From an uncultured Eubacteriales bacterium (GTDB lineage: Bacteria > Bacillota > Clostridia > Oscillospirales > Acutalibacteraceae): DNA of 11,119 nucleotides. The notes beneath the pieces were generated by a model. It ran no database searches, was not told the origin of the DNA, and was given only the letters and a program-made list of their open reading frames with translations. Made by a program: the position numbers and the translations under genes. Within the stretch, counting starts at the first letter, position 1; the number at the start of each line of letters is the position of its first letter. Shown one piece after another: positions 1 through 6,931 of the stretch. Where the stretch lies: assembly GCA_934444895.1 (NCBI GenBank), contig CAKSDA010000049.1:1-11119 (forward strand), read 5' to 3'.

Positions 1-586
1 ATGCAAGACCATCAATTCCGTCTGTAAGATTAACGGCATTTGTAAATCCGTATATAAACATAAGTGCAACCGGCCAGAAAATAAGTCCTGCGCCTGAAAC
101 AACATTAACATTTCCTACAAAAGGAATATATGTCTCACTCATGCCGCCGAGAATAAGGCAAACCAAATATCCTGCAGAAACAAGCAGCTGAGCAAAAGTT
201 TTTTGCATTGCGGTAAGACCTAAATTTCTTTTCTTTACTACTTTAATATAATCATCTATAAGCCCTATTATACACATGGATATTGTAAGTCCGAATCCGG
301 CTATCCACTGTGAAGTTTTAAAAGATGAAGATAACTCATTTTTTATGTTGGCGTCACAAAACATTCCGTACACCAGTCCGAAAATCACAGCAATCATTAT
401 TCCGAACAATATCATAATTCCGCCCATTGTGGGAGTTCCCTGTTTGGAATTGTGCCATTTTGGGCCCTCTTCCCTTATTGTCTGCCCAAATTTTACACGC
501 TTTAAAAAAGGAATAAACACATATCCCATTCCGAAAACCGCCGCAAAAGCAACTGCTGCCGAAATCAACGACGAAATACCCAACAT
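1..586 (-). CDS. mraY: Phospho-N-acetylmuramoyl-pentapeptide-transferase MraY, 3' part cut off by the window edge
   Basis: MraY is the integral-membrane enzyme that moves phospho-MurNAc-pentapeptide from UDP to undecaprenyl phosphate, making lipid I. The 195 visible residues start at an ATG (584-586) with a GGAG ribosome site at 595-598. Seen directly: a hydrophobic N-terminus; the family signature GQTIREEGPKWHNSKQGTPT at about residues 34-53, continuing TMGGIM; the catalytic Asp pair in IDDY (D111, D112) followed by IKVVKKRNLGLT; and NAVNLTDGIDGLA starting at 183, which carries another conserved acidic cluster. A full MraY has about 320 residues, so roughly 40% is missing beyond position 1. 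It begins 36 bases after the murE stop, in the same direction, and so is probably in the same operon. murF, usually found between these two genes, is not there. Identification is secure. Confidence 0.96.
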   Translation of the reverse strand, partial: MLGISSLISAAVAFAAVFGMGYVFIPFLKRVKFGQTIREEGPKWHNSKQGTPTMGGIMILFGIMIAVIFGLVYGMFCDANIKNELSSSFKTSQWIAGFGLTISMCIIGLIDDYIKVVKKRNLGLTAMQKTFAQLLVSAGYLVCLILGGMSETYIPFVGNVNVVSGAGLIFWPVALMFIYGFTNAVNLTDGIDGLA

Positions 587-622
587 CTGTTATTCTCCAT
601 TCATAAATAAACTTATAGGTAA

Positions 623-2044
623 TTAAGACAAAGCCATTGCCACAACTTCTCTCTCATCTAAATGAATAGTTTCATTTTTAAGAATCTGATATGTTTCATG
701 TCCTTTGCCTGCCAGTACTATTATATCACCGCTTTTTGCATTTGCAACAGCATATTTTATCGCGTCAACCCTGTTCTCTATTACTTTATATGGGGTTGGT
801 ATGTCCTTCATACCTTCCAAAATATCACTTATAATTGCTCCCGGATCTTCGCTTCGCGGATTATCGCTTGTTACAATTACCTTATCGGAAAGCCTGGCGG
901 CAACGGCTCCCATTTTTGCACGCTTTGATTTGTCTCTGTCGCCGCCGCAGCCAAACAGAACAATCAAACGATTTTTTTCACATTTTTTAAATGCCGAAAG
1001 GATATTCTGTAAGCCGTCCGGAGTGTGGGCATAATCAATTATTACGGTGAAATCTTTTCCCGTGGGAACAATCTCCGCACGACCCTTTACTCCTTTTATT
1101 TTTCCAAGCGCCTCGGTTATATCGCTTATTGAAAATCCTAATTCCTCTGCGCAAACAGCTGCTGCCATTGAATTATAAACAGAAAATTTACCTACGGTTT
1201 TTATATTGATTCTTCCTATAATTCCGTATCCTACCAATTCATAATCCACACCGTTTGGACGGTACTGTATGCTTTTGGCGGAAAATGTGCTTTCATCACT
1301 GCAAACCGAATAGGTTACAATTTTATTTTTTGCAATACTTGCCAGTTTTTTACCGTATTCATCATCGGCATTAATTACTGAAATCTTAGACTTTTCAAAC
1401 AATTTTGCTTTTGCTTTAAAATAGTTTTCCATTGTTTTGTGGTAATCAAGATGATCCTGTGTAAGATTTGTAAAAATTCCGGCTTCAAATTGTATTCCCT
1501 CTACCCTTCGCTGGTCGAGCGAATGTGAGGAGACCTCCATAACAACATACTCGCAGCCTGCGTCCGCCATTTTTCTGAAAAGGCAGTTTAAATCAAACAA
1601 TCCGGGTGTTGTGTTCTTAGAAGGAAGAACTTCGTCCCCGATCATATTTTGAATAGTTCCGATAAGTCCTGTTTTATGTCCGGCAAATTCAAAAATATGC
1701 TTCAGCATAAAACAAACCGATGTTTTGCCGTTAGTTCCCGTTACGCCTACTATTTTCAAGTTTTCAGTAGGGTTTCCGAACCAGCTATTGCATATCTGAG
1801 CATACGCCTTATGTGAATCCTCAACAATAATCTGACTTTGAACACCGACATTTTTTTCGCATATAATTGCGGCGGCTCCTGCTTCTTCTGCGGTCTTTGC
1901 ATAATCGTGCCCGTCGCTTATAGGTCCTTTAAGACAAATAAACAAGTAACCGTCCTTTACCTTGCGCGAATCGTCTGTTATGCCTTTTATATCAATCTGC
2001 CCCATTTCTTTGGGACAATTTAAAAACAACTCACAAAGTTTCAT
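623..2044 (-). CDS. murE: UDP-MurNAc-L-Ala-D-Glu: meso-diaminopimelate ligase MurE
   Basis: MurE is the cytoplasmic ATP-dependent Mur ligase that adds the third residue of the stem peptide. At 473 residues it has normal length and all three Mur domains. Seen directly: the ATP-binding loop GTNGKT at 103-108; NTTPGL at about 144-149; EVSSHSLDQRR at 170-180; HLDYH at 198-202; K212, the expected carbamylated lysine, in the segment YFKAKAKLF; GRAE at 321-324; DYAHTPDGL at 337-345; and GKGHE at 446-450. The amino-acid selectivity motif reads DNPRSEDP (394-401). DNPR is characteristic of meso-A2pm enzymes rather than L-Lys enzymes, so the cell wall is inferred to be of the A2pm type. It starts 29 bases after the spoVD stop. 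The nearest purine-rich site (AAAGG) lies unusually far, about 14 bases, from the ATG, so translation may be coupled to spoVD. Confidence 0.97.
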   Translation of the reverse strand: MKLCELFLNCPKEMGQIDIKGITDDSRKVKDGYLFICLKGPISDGHDYAKTAEEAGAAAIICEKNVGVQSQIIVEDSHKAYAQICNSWFGNPTENLKIVGVTGTNGKTSVCFMLKHIFEFAGHKTGLIGTIQNMIGDEVLPSKNTTPGLFDLNCLFRKMADAGCEYVVMEVSSHSLDQRRVEGIQFEAGIFTNLTQDHLDYHKTMENYFKAKAKLFEKSKISVINADDEYGKKLASIAKNKIVTYSVCSDESTFSAKSIQYRPNGVDYELVGYGIIGRINIKTVGKFSVYNSMAAAVCAEELGFSISDITEALGKIKGVKGRAEIVPTGKDFTVIIDYAHTPDGLQNILSAFKKCEKNRLIVLFGCGGDRDKSKRAKMGAVAARLSDKVIVTSDNPRSEDPGAIISDILEGMKDIPTPYKVIENRVDAIKYAVANAKSGDIIVLAGKGHETYQILKNETIHLDEREVVAMALS

Positions 2045-2073
2045 TGAATACCAAAATACCTTTCCGGCCGGAA

Positions 2074-4329
2074 TCAGCCACCAATATCCCCGGTTTCGTT
2101 ACTTCTGAAGTAAACATCGATAACCGTTCCCTTTTCCACAACGGTATCCTTAGCAATACTCTGTTGATAAGAAATAACCGCCTTATCCGATTTAACATTT
2201 CCCTTAAATGAAATATTAAGTCCTGTTTTTACCGCCAAGGAATTTACCTGCGATAGGGTAAGTCCTGTAAACGACGGTACTGTAACCGTTAATTTTTCCG
2301 AATTTCCGTCTGTGTAAAGCACAGCCACTCCGCCTGAATAAACACTGCTTCCGCCTGAAGGCAGCTGTTTTACAACGCTTTCGCCTTCACCCACAATTTT
2401 ATATGAAATGTTTGCTGCGGACATTGCATTTTTAGCATCGCTTATGCTCTTTCCGACAACATTCGGAACGGTTTTAATATTTTTTTGTATTTCTTCTTTT
2501 TTATACTGAGGTTCATAGCCCAGATAGGGCAAAATTTCGGATAATATCTGACCGCCTACCGGCGCAGAAATTGTACCTCCGTAATAACTTGCTCCGTGAG
2601 GCTCGTCAAGCAAAACAAGCATTGCAATTTCAGGATCGTTTATTGGCGCAACACCGCAAAACGACGCAACATATAGTCCGCTTTTACCGGAAGCCAACAT
2701 TTCTGATACCTTTTGGGAAGTACCGGTTTTTCCTCCGATTCTGTAACCGGAAACATATGCGTTTTGACCGCCGCCTCCGTCAACAACCGCTTCCATAAGC
2801 GTCCTTACAAGCTCTGATGTTTTCTTTGATATTACCTGGCGGCGTTTAACGGTAGGATATGATTTTACAATATTGCCGTCGGTATCCAGTATTTTGCTTA
2901 CAACATGTGGTTTAACAAGTGTTCCGCCGTTTACAGCAGCTGAAATTGCCGTTATAAGCTGGATAGGTGTGATTTTGAATGTTTGACCGAATGAAGTTGA
3001 AGCCAACTCTGTAGGTCCCATATTTTGCTCTTTATGATACTGTGAAGTAGCCTCTCCTGATAAATCAATTCCGGTTTTTTCAGTAAGCCCGAAAGCCTTA
3101 AAATATTTTGAAAATGTGGAAGCACCTATTGACTGGCCCAAAGATATAAAAAATGGGTTGCAGGAATTTTGCGTTGCCTGAACAAGGTTTTGTGTTCCAT
3201 GCCCTGTTTTTTTATGGCATGAGTATCTCTGCCCGGCTATTACAATATATCCGGGACAATTGCAGGTTGTGTTAACAGTTGCCTTACCCTCTTCTATTCC
3301 TATAGAAGCAGTTATTACTTTAAATACCGATCCGGGTTCGTAGGCGTCGGAAATTGCCTTGTTTCTCCACTGCCTGTTGCGAAGCTCGGCAAGTTTTGCA
3401 GTTCGCGCCTCACCTTCCAGTTTATTTACTTCTTCGGAATCCTGTTTGCTCAGTTCAAAGGGATTATTGCTGTCAAAATCCCCTTTTGTTGCCATAGCAA
3501 GAATACCGCCGGTGTTAACATTCATTATTATGCAACACCCGCGTTCGGCAACATTATTATTAATTATTGCCTGCTGCAAATATTTTTCGGCAACATATTG
3601 AACATAAGAATCAATTGTAAGTACTAATGAATTTCCCGGTTTTGCATCAACAACCTTTTCATAACTAAAAGGCATATCGGCGCCGTTAGCATTCTTTGCA
3701 GCAACAACCCTTCCGGCAACACCGGTAAGTTCTTCTTCATATGATAGCTCAAGACCGGAAAGACCCTGATTATCATTTCCCACAAAGCCCAAAACGGGCG
3801 CGGCAATATTTTCGGAATACTGTCTTGCAGTTGCTTCGTCAATTCCGATATAGCTGGACAAATTAAGATCACTGTTATTCTTTATAAATTCTCTTACTTT
3901 ATTAGCTTCGGATTCCAAAACTTTCTTTTTAATTTCAACATAATAGCTTGCGGTTTTCTGTAGTTTGTTTGCAACCGCTTCTTTTTCAAGTCCAAGGATT
4001 TCAGACAAATTGCTGCTTATTGTTTCAATAACCTTTGTTTTCTTTGGATCTTTTAGTTTAGCAATATTGTTAGGTGTAACATATACCGTCCACACAGTTG
4101 CGCTTTTGGCTAAAACATTCATGTTTGCGTCGTAAATATTACCGCGTTCCGCCGCAACATATGCGTCGTGTAATTGCTGGGCAGAAGCCTTTCCCTGATA
4201 TTCTTCTCCATGAATTATCATAATATTTGTAAGTCTGAATCCGGTTATGCTTACAGTAAGAAAGATCATGCAAAGCATAATTATCGACATTCTTTTCCAC
4301 ATTTGCTTACTAGGTCCTACAGACGGCAT
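2074..4329 (-). CDS. spoVD: Class B penicillin-binding protein with two PASTA domains (SpoVD/FtsI type)
   Basis: This is a membrane-anchored D,D-transpeptidase that crosslinks peptidoglycan at the septum or in the spore cortex. It has 751 residues: a short basic N-terminus, one membrane segment (about 14-34), the class B dimerisation domain (about 55-215), the transpeptidase domain (about 235-600) and two C-terminal PASTA repeats (about 619-676 and 681-744). Catalytic motifs are complete: SVFK with nucleophile S334, SCN at 389-391 and KTG at 534-536. B. subtilis SpoVD has a redox-controlled cysteine pair, one before a GGHG-like stretch and one inside SCN. Both are present here as C371 (before HKKTGHG) and C390. 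C356 and C358 are extra. The start ATG has an excellent GGGAGGTGA site at 4336-4344. A 330-bp gap separates it from ftsL upstream. Only one class B PBP lies in the visible cluster, so it may be the vegetative FtsI, the sporulation SpoVD, or both; the sequence does not decide this. Confidence 0.93.
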   Translation of the reverse strand: MPSVGPSKQMWKRMSIIMLCMIFLTVSITGFRLTNIMIIHGEEYQGKASAQQLHDAYVAAERGNIYDANMNVLAKSATVWTVYVTPNNIAKLKDPKKTKVIETISSNLSEILGLEKEAVANKLQKTASYYVEIKKKVLESEANKVREFIKNNSDLNLSSYIGIDEATARQYSENIAAPVLGFVGNDNQGLSGLELSYEEELTGVAGRVVAAKNANGADMPFSYEKVVDAKPGNSLVLTIDSYVQYVAEKYLQQAIINNNVAERGCCIIMNVNTGGILAMATKGDFDSNNPFELSKQDSEEVNKLEGEARTAKLAELRNRQWRNKAISDAYEPGSVFKVITASIGIEEGKATVNTTCNCPGYIVIAGQRYSCHKKTGHGTQNLVQATQNSCNPFFISLGQSIGASTFSKYFKAFGLTEKTGIDLSGEATSQYHKEQNMGPTELASTSFGQTFKITPIQLITAISAAVNGGTLVKPHVVSKILDTDGNIVKSYPTVKRRQVISKKTSELVRTLMEAVVDGGGGQNAYVSGYRIGGKTGTSQKVSEMLASGKSGLYVASFCGVAPINDPEIAMLVLLDEPHGASYYGGTISAPVGGQILSEILPYLGYEPQYKKEEIQKNIKTVPNVVGKSISDAKNAMSAANISYKIVGEGESVVKQLPSGGSSVYSGGVAVLYTDGNSEKLTVTVPSFTGLTLSQVNSLAVKTGLNISFKGNVKSDKAVISYQQSIAKDTVVEKGTVIDVYFRSNETGDIGG

Positions 4330-4397
4330 ATTTGCTCACCTCCCGGAAGTATAAATACAAATTATAAATGCAAACTAGAAACCAAAAATAAAACAAC

Positions 4398-4429
4398 AAA
4401 ATATTAACACAAAATATTAACACAAAATA
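4398..4429. repeat. 13-bp tandem direct repeat upstream of spoVD
   Basis: The unit AAAATATTAACAC occurs twice head to tail (4398-4410 and 4411-4423), followed by a partial third copy AAAATA (4424-4429). It lies 69-100 bases before the spoVD start codon. It could be a regulator-binding array or simple AT-rich slippage; nothing in the sequence decides. Confidence 0.7.
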
Positions 4430-4463
4430 CCAAAATAAAACACTAATGCAAACTATAGGCAAA

Positions 4464-4475
4464 TGTGTATACACA
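4464..4475. promoter_or_regulatory. 12-bp perfect palindrome TGTGTATACACA
   Basis: This is a perfectly self-complementary 12-mer in the spoVD upstream gap, 135 bases before the start codon. It has the form of a dimeric repressor or activator site. No cognate regulator can be named from the sequence, and chance occurrence in AT-rich DNA is possible. Confidence 0.35.
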
Positions 4476-4493
4476 ATATATAAACTTTAAAAT

Positions 4494-4513
4494 CATGCAT
4501 ACAAACCATGCAT
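4494..4513. repeat. Paired CATGCAT direct repeats
   Basis: CATGCAT occurs at 4494-4500 and 4507-4513, separated by six bases (a 13-bp period). Each contains the palindrome ATGCAT. They overlap the only candidate -35 element for a separate spoVD promoter, so an operator role is conceivable but unproven. Confidence 0.4.
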
Positions 4514-4580
4514 AAAGCACATACAAAAAACAAATAAATTGTTAATTTATTTTCATTGTCTTTGCCGAATAATGCCCAAA

Positions 4581-4608
4581 ACGAGAGTTAAAATCTTTTA
4601 ACTCTCGT
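4581..4608 (-). terminator. Perfect 13-bp hairpin after ftsL, possible leaky terminator or processing site
   Basis: Arms ACGAGAGTTAAAA and TTTTAACTCTCGT are exactly complementary with a 2-base loop. Read leftward, the hairpin is followed directly by only four T residues and then GGGC, so as an intrinsic terminator it would be weak. Read rightward there is no T tail. It lies 51 bases past the ftsL stop. It may attenuate the operon before spoVD, or protect the 3' end of a processed mraZ-rsmH-ftsL message. Confidence 0.5.
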
Positions 4609-4659
4609 CACATTGCTATTAAATTAGGTCGGCAATACTAAAAATATGAAATGCCGGCT

Positions 4660-5130
4660 CTAGTTATTCTCCGCAGACAGCTTGCCGTTTTCAACAACTG
4701 CTTTGTCCTTTTGATTTGTTCTTATATATACTATTTGATTTTTATCCATTTTTCTCATACCGAGTGCAATCGCCGAATTTTCAAGATTACTGTATGAAAG
4801 CTTTTGATTCATTTCAAATGTCACTCCGGCAAGTTTGCTTTCGGCCAAATCTATTTGATGATTAACCTTTGCAATTTTTTGTTCGGTCTCGGCAATTTGT
4901 GAACGCAAAAATACATTTCCACCCAAAAGGGCAACTATAAAAACCGTAACCAAAACGGCCGAAACTTTTCCGGAAGCCCGCGATGAAGCCTTGCTCAGCC
5001 TCTTGGCACGCTTTTTTTGAATTTCGGGAATAGTGATTATATTATCAGGATTTTTTTTGACCTTTTCAGCGGTTGAAAACATTGAAAAATCATAAGCCAA
5101 ACTATCCTCATAATACTTTAAATTATTCAT
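4660..5130 (-). CDS. ftsL: FtsL/DivIC-like bitopic division protein
   Basis: FtsL is a small single-pass membrane protein of the divisome that works with DivIC/FtsB and recruits or activates the septal PBP. Of 156 residues, about 55 form a cytoplasmic tail that turns basic just before the membrane (KKRAKRLSK). One membrane helix follows at about 56-74, then a heptad-like extracytoplasmic segment (about 76-112), and then the ALGMRKMDKNQIVYI stretch (122-136), which resembles the conserved end of clostridial FtsL proteins. Its place between rsmH and the class B PBP is the classic ftsL position. Sequence conservation in this family is low, so the name rests on topology and context. The ATG has a GAGGG site about 11 bases upstream. 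It is 47 bases from rsmH and ends 330 bases before spoVD. Confidence 0.85.
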   Translation of the reverse strand: MNNLKYYEDSLAYDFSMFSTAEKVKKNPDNIITIPEIQKKRAKRLSKASSRASGKVSAVLVTVFIVALLGGNVFLRSQIAETEQKIAKVNHQIDLAESKLAGVTFEMNQKLSYSNLENSAIALGMRKMDKNQIVYIRTNQKDKAVVENGKLSAENN

Positions 5131-5177
5131 GATTCAAATTCCCTCTTTCTGACATACCTTATTTTTAAAACAAATTT

Positions 5178-6101
5178 TTAAACTATTTTTTCTATAGCTC
5201 TGAGTTTTGCGCTTCTTGCTCTTTTGTTTTCAAGTATTTCGTTTTCTGACGGTATAATCGGTTTTTTATTTACCAGTCTGCCGGACGGAACTTTACCACA
5301 CACACAAACCGGAAAATCTGCAGGACAGGTACAGCCCTTTGTAAAACCGGCAAACGCCTGCTTTACTATTCGGTCCTCTATAGAATGAAATGTTATTATG
5401 CTTAAAACTCCACCGCACTTAAGTCGGTCAAATGCCTTTTGAAGTACCTCTTTTAAAGCGTCAAGCTCACCGTTAACCGCTATTCTTATCGCCTGAAAGC
5501 TTTTTTTAGCCGGATGTTTGTCTCTTTTTGCGGCGGCCGGAACCGCAGAAGAAATTATTTCCGCAAGTTCTCCGGTTGTTAAAATCGGTGCCGCTTCCCG
5601 TCTTTTTTCAATAGCTTTTGCAATTTTGTATGCAAACTTTTCTTCGCCGTATTCCGAAAGTATTCTTGTAAGTTCACTAACACTTAAAGTATTGATAAGT
5701 TCCGACGCCGCAACGCCTTTATTCCCCATTCGCATATCAAGCGGTGCGTCATTATGATAAGAAAAGCCTCTCTCAGCATTATCAAGCTGATATGATGAAA
5801 CGCCAAGATCCAACAACATGCCGTCAATTTTTTCAATATTAAGTTCGTTAAGTACAGTATCAAAATCTTTGAAATTAGAGCAAATTACCTTTGCCGACAA
5901 ACCGCTTAACCGTTTTGTCGCAGCTTTAATCGCATCAGGATCTCTGTCCAAAGCTATTAGGGTTCCGGTTTTTAATCTTTTGGCTATTTCAAATGAATGT
6001 CCGCCGCCTCCGGCAGTTCCGTCAACATAAATGCCGTCCGGTTTAATATTAAGCGAAGCGACAGCCTCATTAAGTAATACTGACTTATGTGAAAATTCCA
6101 T
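5178..6101 (-). CDS. rsmH: 16S rRNA (cytosine-1402-N4)-methyltransferase RsmH (MraW)
   Basis: RsmH is the SAM-dependent methylase of C1402 in the 16S rRNA decoding centre. Its 307 residues match the usual 300-315. Seen directly: the SAM-binding loop DGTAGGGGHS at 27-36; DRDPDAI at 52-58; LDLGVSSYQLD at 97-107; HPAKKSFQAIRIAVNGEL at 196-213; and ITFHSIEDRIVK at 236-247. A C-terminal cysteine cluster (C257, C259, C266, C268 in CTCPADFPVCVCG) resembles one in other Firmicute RsmH proteins and may bind a metal. It starts 14 bases after the mraZ stop, with AAGGAAG just upstream of the ATG, so the two are tightly coupled. Despite sitting among cell-wall genes, its job is in ribosome modification. 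Confidence 0.97.
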   Translation of the reverse strand: MEFSHKSVLLNEAVASLNIKPDGIYVDGTAGGGGHSFEIAKRLKTGTLIALDRDPDAIKAATKRLSGLSAKVICSNFKDFDTVLNELNIEKIDGMLLDLGVSSYQLDNAERGFSYHNDAPLDMRMGNKGVAASELINTLSVSELTRILSEYGEEKFAYKIAKAIEKRREAAPILTTGELAEIISSAVPAAAKRDKHPAKKSFQAIRIAVNGELDALKEVLQKAFDRLKCGGVLSIITFHSIEDRIVKQAFAGFTKGCTCPADFPVCVCGKVPSGRLVNKKPIIPSENEILENKRARSAKLRAIEKIV

Positions 6102-6115
6102 AATACTTCCTTGAA

Positions 6116-6538
6116 TTACAAGTTAAATTCTTCTGCAATTTCATCCATGCGGATTTCACTGCACTCACTGTCTTCTTTGATCCAATTATCAGGGCACCAT
6201 ACTTCAAAAAAATCCGACATGCCTATAAAGCAAGCCTCGCCTTTTAATTCAGCAAACTCTCTGAGCTTTGCGGGTATCAGAATTCTGCCCTGCCCATCAC
6301 ATTCAAGGCTTGTTGCGCTTGAATATATTTTTCTTTTGAAATCTCCCGCGCGTGCCGGAAGCGCTCTCAGTTTTTCATCCAGAACCTTCCATTGTTCGGC
6401 AGAATATATTCTAAGGCAGTGCCTGCTGTCAATGCTGCGGCACATCATAAAAGTTTCGCCGAGTTCTTCCCTGAATTTCGAAGGTATGAAAGCCCTGCCC
6501 TTCTTATCTATATTATGTTGATATTCGCCGAAAAACAT
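6116..6538 (-). CDS. mraZ: Transcriptional regulator MraZ
   Basis: MraZ is a ring-forming DNA-binding protein with two AbrB-like (SpoVT-type) domains that represses the dcw operon from its own promoter. I place the start at the ATG 6536-6538, giving 140 residues beginning MFFGEYQHNIDKKGR. The in-frame GTG at 6545-6547 directly abuts the ribosome site and is unlikely. The two repeated half-domains are visible: the first with GEYQHNIDKKGRAFIPSKFRE near the N-terminus, and the second with the D-GQGRILIPAKLRE motif in the middle. The family is typically about 140-152 residues. It is first in the operon, 14 bases before rsmH, and its predicted binding boxes lie immediately upstream. Confidence 0.96.
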   Translation of the reverse strand: MFFGEYQHNIDKKGRAFIPSKFREELGETFMMCRSIDSRHCLRIYSAEQWKVLDEKLRALPARAGDFKRKIYSSATSLECDGQGRILIPAKLREFAELKGEACFIGMSDFFEVWCPDNWIKEDSECSEIRMDEIAEEFNL

Positions 6539-6547
6539 TACTTCCAC

Positions 6548-6555
6548 CCTCCTTT
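6548..6555 (-). promoter_or_regulatory. mraZ ribosome-binding site (fixes the start)
   Basis: On the minus strand AAAGGAGG ends nine bases before the ATG at 6538, which is good spacing. The alternative GTG start at 6547 would touch the site itself. Confidence 0.85.
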
Positions 6556-6559
6556 TAAT

Positions 6560-6608
6560 CCACTTTTATGAAACTTTAATGTAATTCTGCTCCACTTTGC
6601 ACCACTTT
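6560..6608 (-). promoter_or_regulatory. Three MraZ boxes (AAAGTGG) downstream of the dcw promoter
   Basis: On the minus strand AAAGTGG occurs at 6602-6608, 6592-6598 and 6560-6566. The first two are spaced exactly 10 bp (one helical turn) and the third lies 32 bp on (about three turns). MraZ of several bacteria binds short direct repeats containing GTGG/GTGK or TGGG next to its own promoter. The first two boxes here lie just past the predicted transcription start, so binding would block initiation or escape. Confidence 0.8.
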
Positions 6609-6617
6609 TGTGAATTT

Positions 6618-6646
6618 ATTATAATAAATATTCTTTTATTTTGCAA
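6618..6646 (-). promoter_or_regulatory. Sigma-A promoter of the mraZ/dcw operon
   Basis: On the minus strand TTGCAA (6641-6646) is followed after 17 bases by a perfect TATAAT (6618-6623). A very T/A-rich tract at about 6650-6680 sits upstream and could act as an UP element. The predicted start near 6611 gives a leader of about 70 bases containing the MraZ boxes. Confidence 0.8.
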
Positions 6647-6650
6647 GCAT

Positions 6651-6931
6651 TTTTTTAATTTTTTTTATTTTTTTAAAATATTTGTGTCTTTAAAATATCA
6701 GCCTACAATATATGGTGTAATATGAGTATTTAAATCCGGTAACATAATTCGGACATGCGAATAAAATGAAATCAGGGATATTATTTAGTTGTTCAGTATT
6801 TTGCAAAATACATTAATGCCGCAATATTATAAAGCTTCATATTAAATATAAGGGCAAATTCTATTTTCAAAAGCTAAGTTGGAACGCTTTTCTAAATAAA
6901 ATCCATTTAAATAATTTACGGAGGACTGATC
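6651..6931. other. Intergenic region between divergent dcw and cotJ operons
   Basis: Together with the mraZ promoter region this is a 393-base gene-free stretch. The left part (6650-6680) is almost pure A/T. The right part holds the cotJ leader and a candidate promoter at 6801-6830, and ends in a GGAGG ribosome site at 6920-6924. I see no convincing sporulation-sigma promoter, strong hairpin or small gene here. Confidence 0.7.
6801..6830 (+). promoter_or_regulatory. Candidate sigma-A-like promoter for cotJABC
   Basis: TTGCAA (6801-6806) and TATTAT (6825-6830) are separated by 18 bases, which would give a leader of about 95 bases. In B. subtilis cotJ is transcribed by sigma-E, but I cannot find a well-spaced sigma-E pair here. 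This element may be fortuitous. Confidence 0.3.

Larger units (their letters stand above)
4330..4659. other. Long AT-rich intergenic gap inside the dcw operon
   Basis: These 330 bases separate ftsL from spoVD, while the other gaps in the operon are 14-47 bases. I see no coding region. Read leftward it holds, in order: a short imperfect hairpin just after the ftsL stop (CGGCA/TGCCG arms around 4630-4656), a 28-nt perfect hairpin (4581-4608), two CATGCAT repeats, a 12-bp palindrome, a 13-bp tandem repeat and the spoVD ribosome site. Only weak sigma-A-like elements are present (for example TTGTAT at 4499-4504 with TATATA at 4477-4482, spacer 16). A separate spoVD promoter is inferred but not shown. 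Confidence 0.8.

Noticed and set aside
276..1034. Several plus-strand open frames opposite mraY and murE
   Set aside because: They are shadows of strongly conserved minus-strand genes and lack ribosome sites and recognisable domains.
4477..4504. Sigma-A promoter for spoVD (TTGTAT, 16 bases, TATATA)
   Set aside because: The -35 matches only three of six consensus positions in very AT-rich DNA where such pairs arise by chance; mentioned but not called.
6539..6547. GTG start for mraZ giving three extra residues
   Set aside because: It abuts the AAAGGAGG site with no spacer; the ATG at 6538 has proper nine-base spacing and the family's usual N-terminus.
6702..6814. Sigma-E-like -10 elements CCTACAAT (6702-6709) and AATACATT (6807-6814) upstream of cotJA
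   Set aside because: Each matches seven of eight consensus positions, but neither has an ATATT-type -35 at the required 13-15 base distance (the nearest, at 6678, gives a spacer of about 18). Not called as promoters.
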